Shown here piece by piece: positions 1 to 9,738 of a stretch of 64,000 nucleotides of DNA. Each line of letters opens with the position of its first letter. Position 1 is the first letter of the stretch. The notes under the pieces were generated by a model. It made no database searches. It saw only the letters and a program-made list of their open reading frames with translations, and was not told where the DNA came from. The translations under genes were made by a program, and so were the position numbers. The DNA comes from CAWDPQ01 sp963804245 (lineage in GTDB: Bacteria > Acidobacteriota > Vicinamibacteria > Vicinamibacterales > 2-12-FULL-66-21): contig CAWDPQ010000010.1 in the NCBI GenBank assembly GCA_963804245.1, forward strand, positions 1 to 64,000. The letters are read 5' to 3'.

Positions 1-124
1 AGAAGTTGATCACGGACATTCGTGACTCGCAGGCTCGCCTTGGAGCGGCCGGTCATGGTCTGCTATCGACATTCTATACGAACCGGATTGCGGGATGTTC
101 CCGGGGTGCAGATCAAGGGGTTCC

Positions 125-193
125 GAGGTCAGGAGGAATCAAACAGGGAATTCCTCCTGGTCTCCTAATCTCCTGTCTAAGCCTCCTGACCTC
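125..193. repeat. Inverted repeat upstream of the sugar dehydrogenase
   Basis: Two perfect 12-base arms, GAGGTCAGGAGG at 125-136 and its complement at 182-193, enclose about 45 bases rich in TCCTG and CAGGA. The same TCCTG/CAGGA vocabulary recurs near 32163-32262 and in the larger inverted repeat at 45861-45953. It is probably a dispersed structural repeat that forms a hairpin in the leader of the next gene. No function can be assigned. Confidence 0.6.
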
Positions 194-244
194 AAATGTA
201 CGCGTAACAGTTGCTCCGCCTTTCACCCCTATAATTCCGCACTC

Positions 245-1893
245 ATGCGTAACATCGCAATTGCTCTGGCGGCCGGCGTGTGCACAGCCGGTATGCCCCA
301 GGGAACGAAGACGACTGCGAGGCGGACTGCGCCGGTCGAACTGGCCCTGCAGATACAAGACTACGCGGCGGCTCCGATCACGGGATCGCCGACCGGTACG
401 GGAAACAACGCCGGATCGCTTGCCCGAATCAACTTCATGCGCGAGGAGCCGGCAGCGGCGCGGCGGTTTTTCGTGAACGATCTGAACGGTCCGCTGTACA
501 TCCTCAACAGGACCACCAAGAACGCGACCCTCTATCTCGATTTCAATGGTCGCGGGGTGATGCGCGGCCTGTTCGATCGGATCGCCACAGAAGCCGGGCT
601 GGCGAGCGGCTTCATCAGCTTCGAGTTCGATCCCGACTACGCCACCAACGGCCGGTTCTACACCATCCACCTCGAAGATCTCGCGGCCTCCGGCACCCTC
701 GCGCCGGACAACGCGGCTGTTCTCGGCCTGCAGGTCAATGGCTATGCGCCGACTCCGCCGGTTCGGAATCCGCCCACCGGCGACCACGAAGGTGTGCTGA
801 TCGAGTGGACCGACTCCGACATTTCCAATTCGACGTTCGAAGGATCCGCCAGGGAGCTGCTGCGCGTGCAGCTCTTCAGCCGGATTCACCCGATGGGCGA
901 TCTGACCTTCAATCCCACTGCCCGTCCCGGCGATCCGGACTGGCGGGTGCTCTACGTGGCGTGTGGTGATGGCGGCTCGGGCGATCAGCAGATCGACCGT
1001 TCGACTGAACCCGCAGCGCCTCGACACGCTCGTCGGAAAGATCCTGCGGATCGTTCCGGATCTCAGCCAACACGTCGAGACGAGCACCGTCAGTGAAAAT
1101 GGGCGCTACCGCATTCCCGAAAGACAATCCGTTCGTCTCGCTCGCCGGTGCGCGGCCTGAGGTCTGGGCGTATGGCTTGCGGAATCCGCACCGTCTCAAC
1201 TGGGACGTCGACCGCGCCAATCCCGCCGGTCATCATCTGGTGGCCGCGGTCATCGGCTTCAACACGTGGGAAACCGTCGTGATCATTCGCAAGGGCGCCA
1301 ACTACGGGTACCCGGCTCGCGAGGGAACGGAGATGCTCGAAGGTGGGAAGCCGCTGAGCAAACTGCCGGACGTCGACACGATTCCCGTTCAAGTCACCGA
1401 TGCAACGACGATGGGAACGGTTGCGCCGAGGTATCCGGTCGTCCAGTACGGGCACGGACAGACAGGCGGCGACGCCATCGCCGGGGGATTCGTCTACCGC
1501 GGCGATCGCGTGCCGCGGCTCCGCGGCAAGTACGTCTTCGGCGACATTTCAACAGGACGTCTCTGGTACGCCGATTTCAAAGAGATGCTCGCTGCTGACG
1601 ACGACGATCCGCTCACTCAGGCGCCGATTCACGAGCTGCCGATCTGGTGGGACAACCCGGCAGATTCTCCCAATCGCGGCAGACAGCTCTTTCCGACTCT
1701 GGCCCCGATCGTAGAGGCGGGGTACCACGCGCGCGGCGGGAAGGATCCCGACTTACCGGGAACCGCGGCGATAGCCGGTTCGGGCCGGGTCGATCTGAGG
1801 TTCGCCCTGGACAAGTCCGGAGAGCTGTATCTGCTCAGCAAGAGCGACGGCATGATTCGAGCAGTCACGGGAGCCGTTCCGCGAAAACGTTAG
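245..1893 (+). CDS. PQQ-dependent sugar (glucose/sorbosone-type) dehydrogenase, two frameshifts
   Basis: The product is an exported beta-propeller enzyme of the soluble glucose/sorbosone dehydrogenase family, which oxidises sugars at C1 with PQQ. The chosen ATG at 245 gives a short hydrophobic signal (MRNIAIALAAGVCTAG). Recognisable pieces are YVACGDGGSG near 955-975, GKILRI near 1040, WAYGLRNPHRLNWD near 1170, GANYGYPAREG near 1300, and the late block GGFVYRGDRVPRLRGKYVFG near 1490. These lie in three different frames. Reading shifts near 1000 and again near 1117, and each shift restores family sequence at once, so the gene is either broken or mis-assembled. About 548 residues if repaired. 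The family call is firm; the actual sugar cannot be told. Confidence 0.8.
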
Positions 1894-1908
1894 AACCGTC
1901 AGAAGAGC

Positions 1909-3480
1909 TTGTATGCTCACCGGGTGCGTTGGATCGTCCGCGGCGACATCGACGGCTTCTTCGGACTCGCGCTCGACAATCTCGTTCAGCTCCTGCTGAT
2001 CGACACGCTCTGCCGGGTCGTTCTCGGCTTTCCCGCCGGATCTCATCTACGGCCGCGTGCTGCCCGGCGCAGCCATCTCGATTCTCGTCGGCAACATCGC
2101 CTACGCCATCCAGGCGCGCAAGCTCGCCGAGCGCACTGGACGCCGCGACGTCTGCGCGCTGCCCTACGGCATCAACACCGTTTCTCTGTTCGCGCACGTC
2201 TTCCTCATCATGCTTCCGGCCAAGGCCCTGGCCGAGCGGGCAGGTGTGGCCGATCCGGCGCGCATCGCGTGGCAGGCAGGATTGCTGGCGACGCTGGTGT
2301 CCGGGATTATCGAGGTGGCGGGCGCTTTCATCGCCGAGCGCATTCGCAAGGCCACGCCGCGTGCCGCACTGCTCTCGACGCTGGCGGGCATCGCGCTCGG
2401 GATTCATCTCCCTCGGATTCCTCTTCCGCACCTTCGCCCATCCCGTGGTCGGCCTGACGACGCTGGCCATCGTCATGCTCACCTACTTCGGTCGCGTGCG
2501 CTTCAAGGGACATCTGCCCGGCGGCATCGTCGCCGTGTTCCTCGGGACGGTGCTGTCATGGGCGACGGGACTTGCCCCCGTCGGGGGCGCGACCGGAGCC
2601 AGCCGCCCTGCACTTTCCCGTTCCTGTTTTCGGTGATCTCGCCGCGGCGATTGGCGGCGGTCACCTCGTGCCGTATCTATCGGTCATCGTCGCGATGAGC
2701 CTCTTCAACGTGCTCGGTTCGCTCCAGAACATCGAGTCGGCCGAAGCGGCTGGAGATTCCTACGACACGAAGTACTCGCTGACGGTCAACGGCATCGGAA
2801 GCCTCGCCGCGGCGCTGTTTGGTTCTGCGTTTCCGACGACGATCTACATCGGGCATCCCGGATGGAAGGCACTCGGTGCCCGCGCCGGCTACTCGGTACT
2901 GAACGGCATATTCGTGACGCTCATTAGTCTGACCGGCACGCTCGCGTGGATTGCCTGGGCGATCCCTATCGATGCGGGCATGGCGATCGTGCTCTGGATC
3001 GGCATGATGATCATCGCTCAGGCGTTTCAAGCGACACCGCGCGAGCATGCGCCGGCGGTCGTCGTCGGGCTGCTGCCGGGAATCGGCGCGTGGGGAGCGC
3101 TGATGGCGAAGAATGGCCTGCGCGCGGCCGGACTCGGAGGTGCCGCCGGAGGATTCAGCGAATCGCTCATCGCCGAGTTTCAAAAAAGCGACACGTGGAT
3201 CCACGGCGCCTTCGCCATCGAGCAGGGATTCCTCTTCACCGCCATGATCCTCTCCGCTGCCGTCGTCGGCGTCATCGAGAGGCGATGGGCGGTAGCCGCC
3301 GCCTGGTGCATGTCGGCCGCCATGCTCTCGGCCCTCGGCCTGATGCACTCCTATCAATGGACGTTTGGCGATACGGCGCTGCGCCTCGCCCCGGCGTGGC
3401 CGTTCGTGATTGGCTACGTCGGCATGTCGCTGATCTTCCTGACAGCGCAGTGGACGACGGAAGAAGGCGGCGAGCACTAA
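1909..3480 (+). CDS. NCS2-like nucleobase/xanthine permease family protein, several frameshifts
   Basis: This is a polytopic inner-membrane permease resembling the NCS2 (xanthine/uracil) family. The start is probably TTG 1909 or GTG 1924. The segment with ALPYGINTVSLFAHVF near 2160 and the segment FPTTIYIGHPGWKALGARAG near 2830 are typical of this group. The protein is spread over at least four open pieces: 1909 to about 2040, 2057 to about 2400, a third frame to about 2600, and 2600-3480. Each junction restores a hydrophobic helix pattern, so indels rather than decay are likely. The final piece (302 codons) is intact and ends at 3480. Substrate unknown. It follows the dehydrogenase by only 15 bases and may be co-transcribed. 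Confidence 0.65.
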
Positions 3481-3535
3481 GTTCGTAGCTTCGCTGGTCG
3501 CTAGGCGCTAGTCGTCGGTAGTCCTGGTCGCGGAG

Positions 3536-3608
3536 GCTGGAGCTGGCAGCTGCGGGCGGCTGGGGGCATCGGATAGCTGGAAGCTGGCGGCTGGCAGCTG
3601 GAGGCTGA
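3536..3608. repeat. AGCTGG-rich intergenic repeat
   Basis: The spacer before the PHP-protein gene is a run of overlapping AGCTGGAAGCTGG and GGCTGGCAGCTGG words, ending two bases before the ATG. Similar words occur near 6131-6150, 44595-44698 and 52237-52345. The inverted form there lets the repeat fold on itself. It is a dispersed low-complexity intergenic repeat and carries no coding signal. Confidence 0.65.
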
Positions 3609-3609
3609 T

Positions 3610-5994
3610 ATGCGCAGAACCATTCCGTCGGCACTGATGGCGGTCATGGCAGCGGTCGCGCTGATTCCGGGCTTCCTCCGCTCGCAGGGCATCGGGACTT
3701 CAATCCGGGCGATCGGTGCGATACAGCCGCGTATGTCGGCCGATGGACAATCGATCGCGGTTTCGTATCAGGGCGCGATTTGGACGGTACCGTCGACCGG
3801 CGGGAGCATGCGCCGGCTGACTTCGGATGTCGGATTTGATTCGAATCCGGCGTGGTCGGCCGACGGAAAGCGCATCGCGTACTTCAATGCTCGCGAACTG
3901 CGGGTGATCGATGCGGCGACGGGATCGCCCAACCCCCGACCAGCTGGTCTGCAAGGTTCAGGCGAGCTGTACTTTCATCCGGACGGCAAGCGAATCCTCG
4001 GCAATTTCGGCCAGCCATCCACGCTGTGCTGGGTGGATGTGGATACCGGAACACTCAAACCCGTACTGCAGCCCGCACGATTCATGAGTGTGTTCGCGTT
4101 GTCCCCCGACGGAACCCGAATCGCATACGTGATGACCCAGGACGTGACGGGGGAACAGACTGGACGGCACGGACCTCAGGCGGATGTGTGGAGCATGCCA
4201 TCGGACGGGGGAGACGCGAAGAAATTGCTGCAATTCCGCTCGAGGATCTACGACCTCTGGTGGGGACGCGATGGGCTCACTCTCGCCAGCGATCTGGGCG
4301 GTGCGCATAACGATCTGTGGACGCTCCCGTCTGATAATCCGGCACTGGCCAGGCGCCTCACATCCGGACAGGCGGACGAAGACGGCGCATCGACGTCCGC
4401 CGACGGGCGCTCGATGGTTTACACCGACAATCGCGAAGGTGCGACAGCTCTCGTCCGCCGCGAAGTCGAAACTGGCGCTGAGCAGGTGCTGCCGATCGCG
4501 AAGCTTGATTTCGGCGCACCGACGGGCACGCTCGAGCTCCGCTTCGTTGACAAGGGCACTGGTGCACCGCAGACCGTCCGCGCGTCGGTGCAGCTGAAAA
4601 AAGGCGACGAGTTCGGAAAGTACTTCGCCCCTCCGGGCGCGCTCTACTGGATGCTTGGCAACAACGTCGAGCACTTTTACGCCGCCGGAACGGCGGACTT
4701 GACGTTGCCTGCGGGGAAATATCTGGTCCGGGCCTTTCGGGGCATGGAGTACCGCGAGACGCGGGTCGAAGTCGACGTCGCCGCCGGTCGAGAGGCGACG
4801 GCGCAGGTGGACATGGAGCGCTGGACGGATCCGCCAGGCCGCGGGTGGTGGGGTGGCGAGAGCCACATCCACGCCAACTACGGCTACGGACAGTGGTACA
4901 ACACGCCCGCGACGGTTCGTCTGCAGGTGGAGGGCGAGGGGCTCAACCTCGCCAACATGGTGGTGGCGAATTCCGACACCGACGGCATCTTCGACCGGGA
5001 ATTCTTCCGCGGCGAGCCGGATCCGGTGTCGACGCCGCGACACGTCGTCTATTGGAACGAGGAATTCCGCGCGACGCTGTGGGGACACATGACGCTCCTC
5101 AACCTGAAACGCCTGGTCGAGCCGATCATGACCGGCTTTCAGGACACGACGAACCCCTGGGACGTGCCGACGAACGCGGATATCGCCGATGACGTCCACC
5201 TGCAGGGCGGACACGTCAACTACACGCATCCGGCACCGAACGCACGCGATCCGTTTCTCGCGGCTTACGCGGCGCGGGCGCTGCCCGTGGACGTTGCGCT
5301 AGGGAAGATCGACAGCCTGGACATCAACGGGTCGTACGAAGGCACAGTGCCGCTGTGGTACCGGTTGTTGAACTGCGGGTTCCGCCTGCCGGCGTCGGCG
5401 GGCACGGACGTCTTTCTCAATCGGCTGCGCGGCCGGCTTCCCGGCGGCGATCGCGCCTACGTTCGGCTCGATGGCGCGTTCTCGTACGACGCCTGGGTCA
5501 AGAGTCTGAAAGCCGGCAGGTCGTTCGTGACCAACGGGCCGGTGATCGAGCTCACCGCGAACGGCAAATTCCTCGGCGAGACGATTGTCCTTTCAGCGCC
5601 CGGCGAGGTCAGGGTCCAGGCGAGCGCGGAGGCGGCGACGCCTCTATCCAAGATAGAGGTCGTTCATAACGGTGGGGTCGTTGCTGCGCGCGAGATCGAG
5701 TCATCGGCACGATCGGCGGCGCTGGACCAGACGGTACAGATCCAGAAGAGCGGCTGGCTGGGCGCCCGCGTTTACGGTGCGAGCGGATCCCAGGCGCACA
5801 CCAGTCCGATCTATGTCGATGTCTCCGGCCAGCCTGCTTCGCCCCGAGAGGACGCCGCATATTTCCTCGAATGGATCGATCGCCTGGAGGAGAGGTTCGC
5901 GAGCGGTGATCGTGTTCCCAGTCCGCAGATGCGTGCCCACGTCAAGGGACAATTGGACGCGGCGCGTGCCGTGTATCGCAAGGCTCGAGACTGA
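3610..5994 (+). CDS. CehA/McbA-like PHP metallohydrolase with N-terminal TolB-type propeller
   Basis: A 794-residue exported protein: signal peptide at 1-25, then WD40-like/TolB repeats to about residue 290 (blades marked by phrases such as SADGQSIAVSY and SPDGTRIAYV), a beta-rich linker, and a PHP-type metal-dependent hydrolase from about 410 to 690. The metal motif is clear: GGESHIHANYG puts His419 and His421 in H-x-H, and GGHVNYTHP puts His535 and His540 downstream. CehA/McbA relatives hydrolyse carbamate and other esters or amides, but the substrate here is unknown. The C-terminal 90 residues look like a small beta domain. The gene is intact, unlike both upstream neighbours. Confidence 0.8.
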   Translation: MRRTIPSALMAVMAAVALIPGFLRSQGIGTSIRAIGAIQPRMSADGQSIAVSYQGAIWTVPSTGGSMRRLTSDVGFDSNPAWSADGKRIAYFNARELRVIDAATGSPNPRPAGLQGSGELYFHPDGKRILGNFGQPSTLCWVDVDTGTLKPVLQPARFMSVFALSPDGTRIAYVMTQDVTGEQTGRHGPQADVWSMPSDGGDAKKLLQFRSRIYDLWWGRDGLTLASDLGGAHNDLWTLPSDNPALARRLTSGQADEDGASTSADGRSMVYTDNREGATALVRREVETGAEQVLPIAKLDFGAPTGTLELRFVDKGTGAPQTVRASVQLKKGDEFGKYFAPPGALYWMLGNNVEHFYAAGTADLTLPAGKYLVRAFRGMEYRETRVEVDVAAGREATAQVDMERWTDPPGRGWWGGESHIHANYGYGQWYNTPATVRLQVEGEGLNLANMVVANSDTDGIFDREFFRGEPDPVSTPRHVVYWNEEFRATLWGHMTLLNLKRLVEPIMTGFQDTTNPWDVPTNADIADDVHLQGGHVNYTHPAPNARDPFLAAYAARALPVDVALGKIDSLDINGSYEGTVPLWYRLLNCGFRLPASAGTDVFLNRLRGRLPGGDRAYVRLDGAFSYDAWVKSLKAGRSFVTNGPVIELTANGKFLGETIVLSAPGEVRVQASAEAATPLSKIEVVHNGGVVAAREIESSARSAALDQTVQIQKSGWLGARVYGASGSQAHTSPIYVDVSGQPASPREDAAYFLEWIDRLEERFASGDRVPSPQMRAHVKGQLDAARAVYRKARD

Positions 5995-5995
5995 C

Positions 5996-6050
5996 TCGGG
6001 CTCGGGGCTCGGGGCTCGGGGCTCGGCGTTCGGCGCTCGGGACTCGGGAG
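5996..6050. repeat. Tandem GGGCTCGG-type short repeat
   Basis: Directly after the PHP-gene stop, an approximately 7-8 base unit (GGGCTCGG, later GGCGCTCGG and GGACTCGG) repeats about seven times. It looks like a slippage-prone microsatellite in the convergent gap between the PHP protein and the transglutaminase gene. It contains no coding potential. Confidence 0.7.
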
Positions 6051-6092
6051 AGCGCCTGCGGCCCGAGCGAGGCGCGAAGCCGCCGAGCGAGA

Positions 6093-6118
6093 GCGCTTGG
6101 GGGTGGGGCCCCAAGCGC
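6093..6118. terminator. Perfect 10-bp hairpin between convergent genes
   Basis: GCGCTTGGGG at 6093-6102 pairs perfectly with CCCCAAGCGC at 6109-6118 around a six-base loop. It sits between the ends of two convergent genes, where a bidirectional terminator is expected. No clear U-tract follows, so termination is an inference from position and stability. Confidence 0.5.
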
Positions 6119-6147
6119 ACTGAATAAAGAGAGCTGAAAGCTGGAAG

Positions 6148-7083
6148 CTACTGATCGTGCGGCGCCACCGCGGGCGCAGGTGTCGTCACTGCCGGCGACG
6201 CCGGAAACAGCATCTCACCGGTCGACACGCCGCCAGCGCTTTCCTCGATCCGCACCGACACCGACAGCGTTCCCGCAGGCCCGCCGCGAAAGACCCCTCG
6301 TGTCGGAGCGGCGTCCCGATAATCACGACCAACGGCGATGGAAATGTGGCGTTCGCCGGCGACCATATCGTGCGTGGGATCGAAAGCCGTCCATTCCAGT
6401 CCAGGTAGCCACGCCTCGATCCAGGCGTGACTCGCATACGTCTGCTGGCCGGGCTGCTCGATGGCCGGCGCCAGGTAACCACTCACGTAGCGGCACGGAA
6501 TGCCGTGCGTGCGCGCGAGCGCAAGGGCGATGTGCGCGAAATCCTGACAGACGCCACGGCCGGCTTCGAGGACGGTCTCGATCGGTGTATCGACTGTCGT
6601 CGACTCGGGCGCGTACACGAGTGAACGGTAAACGGCGGCAGCAATGCGACGGAGGCAACTGAGCGGGTCGCGCTCGCGTTCGAGTCCACACTTATCGGCA
6701 AACGCGCGCACGGTCGCCGAGAGGGAAACGCGTGGACTGGGTTCGAAGAAGTCCCAGAACTGTCCGTTGGCATGAAGCCGCTCCAAAGTGTTCCACGCCG
6801 ACGCGTCCAGCTGGTCAGGCACTTCCTGTGTTGGCGACGTGCGGACCTGCGTCCGCGTCTGAATGTCCAGCTGCTGATGCGGGGGCCCAATGTCGAAATG
6901 ATGCACGTCGTTACCGAGCGCATCTGTGAAGTGGAAGATGGTCGTCGCTGGGTTCGTCGTCAGGTGGAAAGACTGCACCTCCTGCCGGCTGTCGTTGCGA
7001 GGACCGAGGCGAAGCTCCATCACGCTTTCGTGAACGGGCCCCTGGTAAAGGAACTGTGTTACGTGGGTGACGGTGTAGTCCAC
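6148..7083 (-). CDS. Transglutaminase-like cysteine protease-fold protein of the alpha-E/ATP-grasp module
   Basis: A protein of about 311 residues when started at GTG 7083, where the family sequence (VDYTVTHVTQFLYQ) begins; longer upstream reading is out of family. It has the N-terminal bacterial transglutaminase-like beta domain and then the papain-like core with Cys in GRGVCQDFAH, His in YASHAWIEAW and Asp in AFDPTHD, a complete catalytic triad. Relatives travel with alpha-E and circularly permuted ATP-grasp proteins, and the trio is thought to make and cleave or cross-link peptide amide bonds. The start overlaps the end of the alpha-E gene by 25 bases, which implies translational coupling. 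No signal peptide is seen, so it is probably cytoplasmic. Confidence 0.88.
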   Translation of the reverse strand: MDYTVTHVTQFLYQGPVHESVMELRLGPRNDSRQEVQSFHLTTNPATTIFHFTDALGNDVHHFDIGPPHQQLDIQTRTQVRTSPTQEVPDQLDASAWNTLERLHANGQFWDFFEPSPRVSLSATVRAFADKCGLERERDPLSCLRRIAAAVYRSLVYAPESTTVDTPIETVLEAGRGVCQDFAHIALALARTHGIPCRYVSGYLAPAIEQPGQQTYASHAWIEAWLPGLEWTAFDPTHDMVAGERHISIAVGRDYRDAAPTRGVFRGGPAGTLSVSVRIEESAGGVSTGEMLFPASPAVTTPAPAVAPHDQ

Positions 7084-8036
7084 GTTGTGGCCTCTGCCAC
7101 CGACGCTGCGGGTCGGTGATGATCGATGTAGGTGTCGTACACCGTGCGGTGAATCCGGTCGCACTCGACCTCGATAGCCGAGACCATGGCGATGGAGTCG
7201 AAGTCGAAGCTGCCGGACTGCGCCGATTCGAGGGCGGACGTCAGGGTACTCGACAGCGAGATGGGAGGCTGGTGAGGTACCGCCGCCGCGAGGCCGGAGA
7301 GGGCTCGCGCGATCTCGTCGAGTGCGTAGCGTAGGCTGCGCGGTGACAGCGGGTCTGCGACCAGACACCTCACGATGCGATCCGGGAGCAGCTCCGCGCC
7401 ACAGCGCCGACGATAAAGCTCGAGCGCATTGCAGGCTCGCAACAGACAAATCCATTCGAGGTGTTCATCCAGCGCGTGGTCGGATACGGTCGCCGTTTGG
7501 GCCTCTCGCATCTGACAGGCGAGCAGACGTGCCGTAGCTCCAGCGCGCTCCAAAAACAGGCCGAGCTGCAGGAAGTGCCAGCCATCGTCGCGGACTAGAC
7601 CGGCGTTGACGGCGGCGTCGAAAAGGGCGGCGCCCTCGCGCACGGTTTGGAAGTATTGGTACGGACGATCCGACCATGCCCTCCGGCGTCCGGCATCGTT
7701 CAACGCCAGGTGAACGCTATTCAGCTCCGCCCACATTTCGCCGCTGATGTGCTGGCGGACCTGCCGCGCATTCTCGCGGGCCGCCGCAACGCAAGACGCC
7801 ACGGCGTCGATGCTCGTCAGATCCGTCAACACTTCGCCCGAGCCCGCCCGATCCACTCGGGCCCAGGCCGGTGCCGCCCAGAGGGCCGACAGCAGTCGGC
7901 CCCATAACCGTGCGACATCGGCAGGAGATCGATCGAATGCGAGGTCGAGGTTCACGCTCACGACCCTCGCAATCTGATCGGCGCGCTCGACGTAGCGGCG
8001 CATCCAGTACATGTTGTCGGCAACTCGCGACAGCAC
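7059..8036 (-). CDS. Alpha-E domain protein
   Basis: An all-helical alpha-E family protein of about 325 residues. The start is set at GTG 8036 because the conserved family opening VLSRVADNMYWMRRYVERAD begins there; the 21 codons upstream are unrelated. Family knowledge: these proteins have no known catalytic residues and always accompany an ATP-grasp ligase and a transglutaminase-like protein, possibly as a carrier or partner in peptide ligation. Here the gene lies between the two in the same orientation, overlaps the transglutaminase start, and is separated from the ATP-grasp gene by a 243-base structured spacer. Confidence 0.88.
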   Translation of the reverse strand: MLSRVADNMYWMRRYVERADQIARVVSVNLDLAFDRSPADVARLWGRLLSALWAAPAWARVDRAGSGEVLTDLTSIDAVASCVAAARENARQVRQHISGEMWAELNSVHLALNDAGRRRAWSDRPYQYFQTVREGAALFDAAVNAGLVRDDGWHFLQLGLFLERAGATARLLACQMREAQTATVSDHALDEHLEWICLLRACNALELYRRRCGAELLPDRIVRCLVADPLSPRSLRYALDEIARALSGLAAAVPHQPPISLSSTLTSALESAQSGSFDFDSIAMVSAIEVECDRIHRTVYDTYIDHHRPAASVAEATTWTTPSPT

Positions 8037-8060
8037 CGGTGTTTTCCTTCTTTTCTCGGT

Positions 8061-8253
8061 GCGCGTGGGGCCCTCCGCCTCCGCGCGCCGGCAATCCATG
8101 CGCGCTACGGCGAGACCTCGCCGTAGCTGGTCGCCCGCCTGTTCCGCGACCAGCGGAGGCGGGCACCCCCACGCGCGCTCGCTCGGCGACTCCGCGCCTC
8201 GCCCTTCGACAAGCTCAGGACGACCCTGAGCTACGTCGAAGGGTCGCTCGGGC
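8061..8253. repeat. Nested inverted repeats in the ATP-grasp/alpha-E spacer
   Basis: The spacer is almost wholly palindromic. Outer arms 8061-8084 and 8153-8176 pair in 20 of 24 positions. Inside are GCTACGGCGAG folded on itself (8104-8127) and CTGGTCGC/GCGACCAG (8127-8134 and 8146-8153). A further hairpin, CCCTTCGAC paired with GTCGAAGGG, follows within 8202-8253. These look like several dispersed palindromic elements inserted into each other. They would form a strong RNA structure that could lower read-through from the ATP-grasp gene. Confidence 0.7.
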
Positions 8254-8279
8254 CGCAGGCGCTCTTCCTTCTTCCTTTC

Positions 8280-9734
8280 TTATCCCAGCACCCAGGTGTC
8301 CTTACTTCCTCCACCCTGCGATGAGTTGACCACCAGCGAGCCGCGTTGGAGAGCAACGCGCGTGAGCCCGCCCGGGACGACGGTGATCGACCGTCCGCAC
8401 AGGATGTACGGTCGCAAGTCGACATGCCGGGGTTCGACGCCACCTTCCACGAGACAGGGTGCAGTCGAGAGGGCCAGCGTCGGTTGCGCGATGTAGTTGC
8501 GCGGGTTGGCGAGGATGCGATCTCGCATCTCCTTCTGCTGCGCGACGCTGCTGTGCGGGCCGACGAGCATGCCGTAGCCACCTGATTCGCCGACCGGCTT
8601 GACCACCAATTCGGCGAGATGCTCGAGCACGAACGTCCGTTGTCGTGGATCGTCGATAAGATAGGTCTCGACGTTGTCCAGGATCGCCTCCTCGGAAAGA
8701 TAGAACCGGATTATCGCCGGCACATAGGCGTAGACAGCCTTGTCATCCGCAACGCCGGTGCCGACGGCATTGGCGATCGTGACGCGGCCGGCGCGATACG
8801 CGTTGAACAACCCGGCCACACCTAGCGTGGAGTCAGTTTCGAAGGTCAACGGATCGAGGTAATCGTCGTCCACACGTCGGTAGATCACGTCCACGCGCTC
8901 GAGGCCTCCGGTCGTGCGTGTATAAACCGTGTTGTCGTGGACGATGAGGTCACGCCCTTCGACGAGATCGATGGCCATCTCGTTGGCGAGAAACGTGTGC
9001 TCGTAGTAGGCCGAGTTGTATACGCCTGGGGTCAGGAGGACGACATGGGGGTTAGAGCATCCCTCAGGTGCGATCTCGCGCAGATGCGCCAGCAGCGTCC
9101 GCGGATACTGATCGATCGGGCGCACATGGTAGTGCTCGAAGAGCTGCGGGTACACTTGTTTGACGATCTGCCGGTTCGCGAGCATGTACCAGACGCCGCT
9201 CGGCACGCGCAGGTTGTCCTCGAGCACCAGGAACCGCCCGTCCGGCCCACGAACGAGGTCGGTGCCCACGACGGTCAGATAACAGTCATGTGGCACACGG
9301 ACGCCGACCATCTCGCGGCGAAAATGACGGCACTGACGGATGAGCCTGCGCGGAACGACGCCGGCCTCGAAGATCCGCCCCGCGTGATAGACGTCGTGCA
9401 GAAACAAGTTGAGCGCGGTGATGCGCTGGATGAGACCGCGCTCGATCGTGGCCCATTCGGCTGACGTCAACACCCGCGGCAGCAGGTCGAACGGGAAGAT
9501 GCGCTCCACGCCATCGGTTTGACCGTAGACCGTGAAGGTAATCCCTTGTGTGACGAAGGCGAGATCGGCCGCGTGCTGTCGTTCCCGCCAGCGTTCCAAC
9601 GGGAGGCCACACAGACGCTCGTGGATGCCTTCGTAGTGCGGACGTTGCCGGCCGGTCCCGTCGAACATTTCGTCGTACGCCTGTCCGAGGATGTAGCGTC
9701 CGAAGATTGGTGACGCGGGCTCTGGCTCGATCAT
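8280..9734 (-). CDS. Circularly permuted ATP-grasp ligase (type 2)
   Basis: A 484-residue ATP-grasp protein of the circularly permuted class that partners alpha-E proteins. Family marks include IFPFDLLPRVL near residue 85, GVYNSAYYEHTFLA in the middle, and the nucleotide-binding stretch VVKPVGESGGYGMLVGP near the C-terminus. ATP-grasp enzymes join a carboxylate to an amine through an acyl phosphate; the substrate of this group is not established. Its ATG lies only four bases after the aldehyde dehydrogenase stop, so it appears to belong to the same transcript as the amine-metabolism genes upstream. No frameshift. Confidence 0.88.
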   Translation of the reverse strand: MIEPEPASPIFGRYILGQAYDEMFDGTGRQRPHYEGIHERLCGLPLERWRERQHAADLAFVTQGITFTVYGQTDGVERIFPFDLLPRVLTSAEWATIERGLIQRITALNLFLHDVYHAGRIFEAGVVPRRLIRQCRHFRREMVGVRVPHDCYLTVVGTDLVRGPDGRFLVLEDNLRVPSGVWYMLANRQIVKQVYPQLFEHYHVRPIDQYPRTLLAHLREIAPEGCSNPHVVLLTPGVYNSAYYEHTFLANEMAIDLVEGRDLIVHDNTVYTRTTGGLERVDVIYRRVDDDYLDPLTFETDSTLGVAGLFNAYRAGRVTIANAVGTGVADDKAVYAYVPAIIRFYLSEEAILDNVETYLIDDPRQRTFVLEHLAELVVKPVGESGGYGMLVGPHSSVAQQKEMRDRILANPRNYIAQPTLALSTAPCLVEGGVEPRHVDLRPYILCGRSITVVPGGLTRVALQRGSLVVNSSQGGGSKDTWVLG

Positions 9735-9738
9735 GGCT

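Noticed and set aside
5996..6050. Short tandem repeats considered as a CRISPR-like array
   Set aside because: Units are about 8 bases with no spacers and no cas genes nearby; it is a microsatellite.
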